Shown here in pieces: positions 56,450 through 64,000 of a DNA stretch of 64,000 nt; positions within the stretch are counted from its first letter, which is position 1; every line of letters begins with the position of its first letter. The notes below the pieces were generated by a model. The model was not told the DNA's origin. It did no database searches and worked only from the letters and a program-made list of their open reading frames with translations. Location: positions 558,001 to 622,000 of the forward strand of contig NW_027168309.1 of NCBI RefSeq assembly GCF_040954835.1. Reading direction: 5' to 3'. Made by a program: the position numbers and the translations under genes. The stretch comes from Lepisosteus oculatus. Taxonomy: Eukaryota; Chordata; Actinopteri; Semionotiformes; Lepisosteidae.

Positions 56450-58318
56450 AGGGAGCGCCGCCGCCGCCGGCTTGCAATCATTTAACACGGAGGGCGAGGC
56501 GGCGGCGGTAACCTTTTTCAATGTCGCTCTCCGCTTCCCCCCAAAAAAAGCCAAATGACATGCTAGCACTCGGACACCCTTCAGAAGACTGAAGGGTGGC
56601 TTAAAGCTGGAAGGATTAGGTCTCCCCGTTCCGACGCGACAATCGAACTTCCTTAGGCAGAGAGAAAGCAACATCGAGGAGCGTCAACAAGACTTTAGAA
56701 GCTGCGACACACGCCACTTTCAGTCGCAGACACAGCAGTTTTAAAGGCAGGAATCGCCTTTGCGAACGCCATGAGAAACAGAACGCAAGCTCAGGTCCTG
56801 CGGTTTAACAAACAGCCTCGGCTTTCAAGCGACATTTCTTTTCTGGAGCGAATTCACTTTCAACTTCAAGAAATTCACACAACTTGCGAAATACGAAATA
56901 CAAATCTGGCTCATCGCTGCACAAGAAATACCGCCGGCTGGCAAGAAAATGACAACGGTGTTTTTCCTTAACGAAAAACTTCCCATGGAGAAAAACAACG
57001 GCTGTGCGTCTCTGTCGGCTTGATTCAGTTTAATGCAAGTATTCATTCTCCTCCTGGAAAATACAGCTTGCGAAAGATGAAATACAATTCTTGGCTTTTC
57101 TGGGTGAGTGCAGAAGAAATCCTGCCGGCTGGCAGAAGAATTCCAGCCTTTTTTACTCTTTAACCACAAACTTGCGAATGATACAAAGCAAGCGGGGTGC
57201 GTTTCTGTGCAGCTGTTAACTGAACAGCTGCTGCTTCAAGCCCACCCAGGGCTCATTCCGATTTCAACATCATGCCCCCTGAAGGTAGACTGGATTTCTT
57301 TGCGAAGCATTCACCTTTTGGACGTTTCAGGAAAGGTGCGTGTCGATGCCAGACTTGAAAAGCTTTCCATACAAAGAAACAACATAGTGCTTTTGATTGA
57401 TGGGAAACGGCAAGAGCGGTTTGAGCAGCTCCGGCCTCTCAACCGCTTTACAATGTGATCGGCACCTCGGTAGCCAGTTTAGAAGGCTGAAAAGGATGCT
57501 GGAAGCACAGCGACGTTCTAAAACCAGCGCTTGAAAAGCATCTGCATACATAAAATGTCCATTTCCCCAAAGCTGAATCTGCATCTTCAGAAGATTGTCA
57601 GCTATACGTTTTCGTTCTTTGTTTCCTTTTTTTACGACAAGCTTTCGAGAAATGAACTGTCTATTGTGATGAAGGCTGCGTTAGAAATTGTGCATCTAGC
57701 TTAGTTCAATGAAATCGGGAGGTGCACCTGTCTCAAGCGGATGGCTCTTTGCAGGCACACTACGGAAACCTGCGGGCGCAAGTTGGGAGAAGTGACTCTT
57801 GCAGAGTGTTGAGCTTCGAGAAGAGGGCTCCGCTCAGGAAGATATTTCCACATGTTGAAGAGTCGCTTTTCGCCCTTTCTTTCCCACATTTTTCCAGTGC
57901 GGTTATTGATCGCGTTCAAAATGTTTTCCCAACGTACGTGTTACCTGCAAAATCACAGTGAAACTGTTATGCCGAAAAGATTCCTTATGGTTATTGTATT
58001 AGAATAGCTCTCCAATTTCTTAGCCTTCGTACACGCAATGTTTAAGGAAACGCTAGAGTAAATGAAACTGTAAATAGACAGGAGCTCTTCTTAGTTTTCA
58101 TACAAGTTATGATGGCTGCAGCTCCTATCTGCGTCCGGGTGACCGGAGCCAAGGGATTATCTGCGGAACCTTTGATTTATCTCTCGGGCAAGGAGCTAGA
58201 TACGCCCTTTTCATCTCGGTTTGATCACACCTGTGCATTAAAACGCAGTGCTCGGTACCATCGAGGTGTAAGAGGTTCAAGGATGAGCGGGAAACTTTGT
58301 TAATAAGGAGACGGGCAC

Positions 58319-58391
58319 CGCCCAACGTGGGGCTCGAACCCACGACCCTGAGATTAAGAGTCTCATGCTCTACCGACTGAGCTAGCCGGGC
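58319..58391 (-). tRNA. tRNA-Lys-CTT: tRNA-Lys(CTT), U15
   Basis: Gene identical to U1. The upstream flank has G at 58406 plus a private A at 58404. Two further private changes lie downstream near 57987-57990. Confidence 0.97.
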
Positions 58392-59212
58392 GCCGGTGGA
58401 GCTAGGGGTTAACTTGTCCCTGTTGACGGCAATTTGACAAGGTATACTTCCTGGCTTTTCATCATGTGCTGACCGGATTCGAGAGTAGCACACCCTGTTC
58501 TTTGTTGATTACTGTACCTCCAGCAGCGCAAATGTCAGTAATCATTGAAATGTACGACCTACAATCTCCTCAGCATGCCCGCGTGGACTCCTCAGTGATC
58601 ATCCTTCTACGTTCTGCTGTAGTTTTCATGCAAGTGAAAACCGTGCTCCAAATAACAGCGGCACAGTTGTATCCTGCGGTAAGCATTCTTCTAATTCCAT
58701 CGTTTTGCTCCAGGTAAAAGGTAGCGCATCATACGGTTGATATTCCAAGGTTTCAGAGTCCGTATTGGATGGCTTGGATGCAGACATCGCTCAGAGCTCC
58801 CAGTATGATTTTCCCGAGTTCAGTTTTGCAGTGTTTTAGTGCTTTACTACTTCCAGTGGGCCTTTGAATGCTCTGCTAAGTAGAGACGTGACATAATTAC
58901 TAATGCGACCGAGTGTGCTGGCTGTTCCTGGTTCGTAATGATTAACGCGAGAAATCAATATAAACATAACTGCTTCGATTTCGAGGTTCAGTTGAAGCTT
59001 TCAAAGAAACTATCAAAGACCTCAGAACAACCGAAGACACATTTGGTCATCTCCGTATTGGTGAAGATTAAAGAGTCCCGCAAGTGTCAAGCTTGCACAA
59101 ACACACACGAGAGAGAAACTCAGGACAGAATTTAAAGAAAGGGAGATGCAGACTATTTGAAGGCACTTTGCTAACCCAATGGCACGCTTATGAATCGTGC
59201 ATAGGACACATG

Positions 59213-59284
59213 TAGCAGAGGATGGTTTCGATCCATCGACCTCTGGGTTATGGGCCCAGCACGCTTCCGCTGCGCCACTCTGCT
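59213..59284 (-). tRNA. tRNA-iMet-CAT: Initiator tRNA-Met, U15
   Basis: Identical to U1. Confidence 0.97.
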
Positions 59285-59563
59285 GACGGCCTCTCTGCGT
59301 GTGGCGCACAACTGCTCTTTTTATTTCCTACATAAGTGATGAAAGAGTTGAAAGTTTCAACGACAAACGCAGACGTCACTTTGAGCGCTTGGTGTTGTAG
59401 CACAAATCATCACATGCTGCTCTACACTGGATTATAAAAGCCGACACATTTTCCAAACATTTTAATGCTGGAGTCACACTGTAGTATTAATAACAGTGCG
59501 ATACTCGAGGAGCGTAGTGGGATCGCGGTGGCTCATCAGACCGCCCCGGGACAGGGGGCCCGC

Positions 59564-59646
59564 GTCAGGATGGCCGAGCGGTCTAAGGCGCTGCGTTCAG
59601 GTCGCAGTCTCCCCTGGAGGCGTGGGTTCGAATCCCACTCCTGACA
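59564..59646 (+). tRNA. tRNA-Leu-CAG: tRNA-Leu(CAG), U15
   Basis: Identical to U1. Confidence 0.97.
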
Positions 59647-59997
59647 AAAAGCTTGCTCAGTGCCGTCTCCAGTCGGGTGCAAATGGGTGAAGCAGCCTGC
59701 CGCGGGGAACGTGCGCCGATAGGCGTAGGTGTATCCCCTGCCTCTTCCGATTTAGCTCGTGCTCCATAGGATGGAAGCGGATGCTCTGGCTTTTTGACTC
59801 GAATATAACCTGATCACAACAGAAGGCCGTGCAGCCCAGTGCTGGTTTAAGAATGCCTCGTGTCTTCAGGCCCCTATTCCTTCAGGTTACCCCTTTGGAA
59901 TAGTCGTCCGAAAAAGACGGGAAAGGAAAAGCATGTAAGCTCCCACACACTGCGTTAGCATTAGCGGTTGGAATCTGATGGGAGAAAAGCAACCTGG

Positions 59998-60069
59998 CTC
60001 GCCGTCAAGCAATCCATCCCTGGTCTCCCACGTGACAGGCGGGGATACGCACCACTATACTAACGAGGA
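59998..60069 (-). pseudogene. tRNA-Asp-GTC: tRNA-Asp(GTC) relic, U15
   Basis: Same decay as U1. Last complete copy in the window. Confidence 0.87.
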
Positions 60070-60478
60070 GCGCTTGCTTGGCGCTTGAAGACACTTCCTC
60101 TTGCGGCTACTACTGTTTCCGGTTTCGTCTTTTCTTTTCATTCCTCCCAGAGGAGCGCATGAAAACGTTTCCATCTGCGCCATCCTCACCCCTCCAATGC
60201 TATGGTCCCTGCTCCTCCTGGTGCACTGCAAACACTCATTCAGCCGGTTCTTTCAGTTTGAATACTTAGGTCTTCAAAGGCTGGAAGTAGGGCGCAAGAC
60301 ATGCCAATGCCAAAAGCGTGGCAGTGTGCTTCCAGCTGTGAAATGTCACTGGTGGATGTTGAAGACATTACTTCCAAGGCAGCAGGTCCAAGCGATTTAG
60401 CGTTTGTACAAGAAGCAGGAAGAGAGAAACGGCACTCCGCCTTTTTCTGGGCAGGCCGAAGCGACAGGAGAAGGGCGC

Positions 60479-60560
60479 CGTAGTCGGCAGGATTCGAGCC
60501 GACGCGGGGAGACCCCAATGGCTTTCTAGCCCATCGCCTTAACCGCTCGGCCACGACTAC
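60479..60560 (-). tRNA. tRNA-Ser-AGA: tRNA-Ser(AGA)-like, degenerate, U15
   Basis: Gene as in U1. Flank base 60576 is C, and a private A lies near 60600 inside the loop of the GCC/GGC inverted repeat. Confidence 0.78.
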
Positions 60561-62429
60561 AGGGAGCGCCGCCGCCGCCGGCTTGCAATCATTTAACACA
60601 GAGGGCGAGGCGGCGGCGGTAACCTTTTTCAATGTCGCTCTCCGCTTCCCCCCAAAAAAAGCCAAATGACATGCTAGCACTCGGACACCCTTCAGAAGAC
60701 TGAAGGGTGGCTTAAAGCTGGAAGGATTAGGTCTCCCCGTTCCGACGCGACAATCGAACTTCCTTAGGCAGAGAGAAAGCAACATCGAGGAGCGTCAACA
60801 AGACTTTAGAAGCTGCGACACACGCCACTTTCAGTCGCAGACACAGCAGTTTTAAAGGCAGGAATCGCCTTTGCGAACGCCATGAGAAACAGAACGCAAG
60901 CTCAGGTCCTGCGGTTTAACAAACAGCCTCGGCTTTCAAGCGACATTTCTTTTCTGGAGCGAATTCACTTTCAACTTCAAGAAATTCACACAACTTGCGA
61001 AATACGAAATACAAATCTGGCTCATCGCTGCACAAGAAATACCGCCGGCTGGCAAGAAAATGACAACGGTGTTTTTCCTTAACGAAAAACTTCCCATGGA
61101 GAAAAACAACGGCTGTGCGTCTCTGTCGGCTTGATTCAGTTTAATGCAAGTATTCATTCTCCTCCTGGAAAATACAGCTTGCGAAAGATGAAATACAATT
61201 CTTGGCTTTTCTGGGTGAGTGCAGAAGAAATCCTGCCGGCTGGCAGAAGAATTCCAGCCTTTTTTACTCTTTAACCACAAACTTGCGAATGATACAAAGC
61301 AAGCGGGGTGCGTTTCTGTGCAGCTGTTAACTGAACAGCTGCTGCTTCAAGCCCACCCAGGGCTCATTCCGATTTCAACATCATGCCCCCTGAAGGTAGA
61401 CTGGATTTCTTTGCGAAGCATTCACCTTTTGGACGTTTCAGGAAAGGTGCGTGTCGATGCCAGACTTGAAAAGCTTTCCATACAAAGAAACAACATAGTG
61501 CTTTTGATTGATGGGAAACGGCAAGAGCGGTTTGACCAGCTCCGGCCTCTCAACCGCTTTACAATGTGATCGGCACCTCGGTAGCCAGTTTAGAAGGCTG
61601 AAAAGGATGCTGGAAGCACAGCGACGTTCTAAAACCAGCGCTTGAAAAGCATCTGCATACATAAAATGTCCATTTCCCCAAAGCTGAATCTGCATCTTCA
61701 GAAGATTGTCAGCTATACGTTTTCGTTCTTTGTTTCCTTTTTTTACGACAAGCTTTCGAGAAATGAACTGTCTATTGTGATGAAGGCTGCGTTAGAAATT
61801 GTGCATCTAGCTTAGTTCAATGAAATCGGGAGGTGCACCTGTCTCAAGCGGATGGCTCTTTGCAGGCACACTACGGAAACCTGCGGGCGCAAGTTGGGAG
61901 AAGTGACTCTTGCAGAGTGTTGAGCTTCGAGAAGAGGGCTCCGCTCAGGAAGATATTTCCACATGTTGAAGAGTCGCTTTTCGCCCTTTCTTTCCCACAT
62001 TTTTCCAGTGCGGTTATTGATCGCGTTCAAAATGTTTTCCCAACGTACGTGTTACCTGCAAAATCACAGTGAAACTGTTATGCCGAAAAGATTCCTAATA
62101 GTTATTGTATTAGAATAGCTCTCCAATTTCTTAGCCTTCGTACACGCAATGTTTAAGGAAACGCTAGAGTAAATGAAACTGTAAATAGACAGGAGCTCTT
62201 CTTAGTTTTCATACAAGTTATGATGGCTGCAGCTCCTATCTGCGTCCGGGTGACCGGAGCCAAGGGATTATCTGCGGAACCTTTGATTTATCTCTCGGGC
62301 AAGGAGCTAGATACGCCCTTTTCATCTCGGTTTGATCACACCTGTGCATTAAAACGCAGTGCTCGGTACCATCGAGGTGTAAGAGGTTCAAGGATGAGCG
62401 GGAAACTTTGTTAATAAGGAGACGGGCAC

Positions 62430-62502
62430 CGCCCAACGTGGGGCTCGAACCCACGACCCTGAGATTAAGAGTCTCATGCTCTACCGACTGAGCTAGCCGG
62501 GC
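62430..62502 (-). tRNA. tRNA-Lys-CTT: tRNA-Lys(CTT), U16
   Basis: Gene identical to U1. Upstream base 62517 is G. Confidence 0.97.
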
Positions 62503-63323
62503 GCCGGTGGAGCTGGGGGTTAACTTGTCCCTGTTGACGGCAATTTGACAAGGTATACTTCCTGGCTTTTCATCATGTGCTGACCGGATTCGAGAGTAGC
62601 ACACCCTGTTCTTTGTTGATTACTGTACCTCCAGCAGCGCAAATGTCAGTAATCATTGAAATGTACGACCTACAATCTCCTCAGCATGCCCGCGTGGACT
62701 CCTCAGTGATCATCCTTCTACGTTCTGCTGTAGTTTTCATGCAAGTGAAAACCGTGCTCCAAATAACAGCGGCACAGTTGTATCCTGCGGTAAGCATTCT
62801 TCTAATTCCATCGTTTTGCTCCAGGTAAAAGGTAGCGCATCATACGGTTGATATTCCAAGGTTTCAGAGTCCGTATTGGATGGCTTGGATGCAGACATCG
62901 CTCAGAGCTCCCAGTATGATTTTCCCGAGTTCAGTTTTGCAGTGTTTTAGTGCTTTACTACTTCCAGTGGGCCTTTGAATGCTCTGCTAAGTAGAGACGT
63001 GACATAATTACTAATGCGACCGAGTGTGCTGGCTGTTCCTGGTTCGTAATGATTAACGCGAGAAATCAATATAAACATAACTGCTTCGATTTCGAGGTTC
63101 AGTTGAAGCTTTCAAAGAAACTATCAAAGACCTCAGAACAACCGAAGACACATTTGGTCATCTCCGTATTGGTGAAGATTAAAGAGTCCCGCAAGTGTCA
63201 AGCTTGCACAAACACACACGAGAGAGAAACTCAGGACAGAATTTAAAGAAAGGGAGATGCAGACTATTTGAAGGCACTTTGCTAACCCAATGGCACGCTT
63301 ATGAATCGTGCATAGGACACATG

Positions 63324-63395
63324 TAGCAGAGGATGGTTTCGATCCATCGACCTCTGGGTTATGGGCCCAGCACGCTTCCGCTGCGCCACTCTGCT
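63324..63395 (-). tRNA. tRNA-iMet-CAT: Initiator tRNA-Met, U16
   Basis: Identical to U1. Confidence 0.97.
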
Positions 63396-63674
63396 GACGG
63401 CCTCTCTGCGTGTGGCGCACAACTGCTCTTTTTATTTCCTACATAAGTGATGAAAGAGTTGAAAGTTTCAACGACAAACGCAGACGTCACTTTGAGCGCT
63501 TGGTGTTGTAGCACAAATCATCACATGCTGCTCTACACTGGATTATAAAAGCCGACACATTTTCCAAACATTTTAATGCTGGAGTCACACTGTAGTATTA
63601 ATAACAGTGCGATACTCGAGGAGCGTAGTGGGATCGCGGTGGCTCATCAGACCGCCCCGGGACAGGGGGCCCGC

Positions 63675-63757
63675 GTCAGGATGGCCGAGCGGTCTAAGGC
63701 GCTGCGTTCAGGTCGCAGTCTCCCCTGGAGGCGTGGGTTCGAATCCCACTCCTGACA
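63675..63757 (+). tRNA. tRNA-Leu-CAG: tRNA-Leu(CAG), U16
   Basis: Identical to U1. The window ends 243 bp later, before the Asp relic of this unit. Confidence 0.97.
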
Positions 63758-64000
63758 AAAAGCTTGCTCAGTGCCGTCTCCAGTCGGGTGCAAATGGGTG
63801 AAGCAGCCTGCCGCGGGGAACGTGCGCCGATAGGCGTAGGTGTATCCCCTGCCTCTTCCGATTTAGCTCGTGCTCCATAGGATGGAAGCGGATGCTCTGG
63901 CTTTTTGACTCGAATATAACCTGATCACAACAGAAGGCCGTGCAGCCCAGTGCTGGTTTAAGAATGCCTCGTGTCTTCAGGCCCCTATTCCTTCAGGTTA

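Larger units (their letters stand above)
1..64000. repeat. Tandem array of a 4,111-bp multi-tRNA unit (15.57 copies)
   Basis: Every landmark recurs at exactly 4,111-bp intervals from the first base to the last, for example the Lys tRNA at 765, 4876, 8987 and on to 62430. Fifteen full units and 2,335 bp of a sixteenth are present, all head-to-tail in the same orientation, and neither edge of the array is in the window. I saw only single-base substitutions between units, a handful per unit, and no register change. Each unit carries tRNA-Lys(CTT), initiator tRNA-Met, tRNA-Leu(CAG), a tRNA-Asp(GTC) relic and a tRNA-Ser(AGA)-like gene. The head-to-tail order and high identity imply recent amplification and homogenisation by unequal exchange or conversion. 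Multi-tRNA tandem repeats are known in Xenopus laevis (3.18-kb unit); this unit has a different length and gene set. Confidence 0.98.

Noticed and set aside
1-64000. CRISPR array or bacterial tRNA operon as explanation for the repeats
   Set aside because: The unit is kilobases long, the tRNAs are eukaryotic with type-2 Pol III promoters and no encoded CCA, and no cas or bacterial genes are present.
1-64000. tRNA-derived SINE array
   Set aside because: The tRNA sequences are full-length, sit in unique flanks, have no A-rich or LINE-related tails, and show no target-site duplications around them.

Overview
The window is one uninterrupted tandem array of a 4,111-bp unit carrying several tRNA genes. 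There are fifteen full units (U1 = 1-4111, U2 = 4112-8222, and so on in steps of exactly 4,111) and a partial U16 (61666-64000). No protein-coding gene is supported: the open frames are short, overlap on both strands, cross the tRNA genes and recur only because the DNA recurs. The tRNAs are eukaryotic and match vertebrate cytosolic tRNAs essentially base for base: Lys(CTT), initiator Met and Leu(CAG) as I recall the human sequences. The source is therefore most likely the nuclear genome of a vertebrate. A multi-tRNA tandem repeat of this kind is classically known from Xenopus laevis (a 3.18-kb repeat with eight tRNA genes), so an amphibian or fish is plausible, but the species cannot be read from the sequence.

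Layout of one unit (U1 coordinates): tRNA-Lys(CTT) 765-837 minus; initiator tRNA-Met 1659-1730 minus; tRNA-Leu(CAG) 2010-2092 plus; a tRNA-Asp(GTC) relic 2444-2515 minus; a degenerate tRNA-Ser(AGA)-like gene 2925-3006 minus; then about 1.87 kb without a tRNA, running into the next unit. That spacer holds an internal ~190-bp imperfect duplication and two clean hairpins. In total the window has 16 Lys, 16 initiator Met, 16 Leu, 15 Ser-like and 15 Asp-relic copies.

The units are nearly identical, with a few single-base differences each and no insertion or deletion seen in the register of any unit, even at the A7, C6 and T7 runs. The differences carry history. U1-U3 and U4-U6 match in order (U1=U4, U2=U5, U3=U6), which reveals a 12,333-bp higher-order duplication. 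U10 and U11 share private variants. Other variants are scattered as a mosaic, as expected from unequal exchange and gene conversion.

What is functionally odd: the three intact tRNA genes lack a close Pol III T4 terminator (nearest at 76 and 145 nt for Lys and Leu; none for about 490 nt for initiator Met), while the broken Asp relic still has one 10 nt downstream. A few units carry changes at structurally important tRNA positions: Lys G18A in U9, and initiator A60G in U3.
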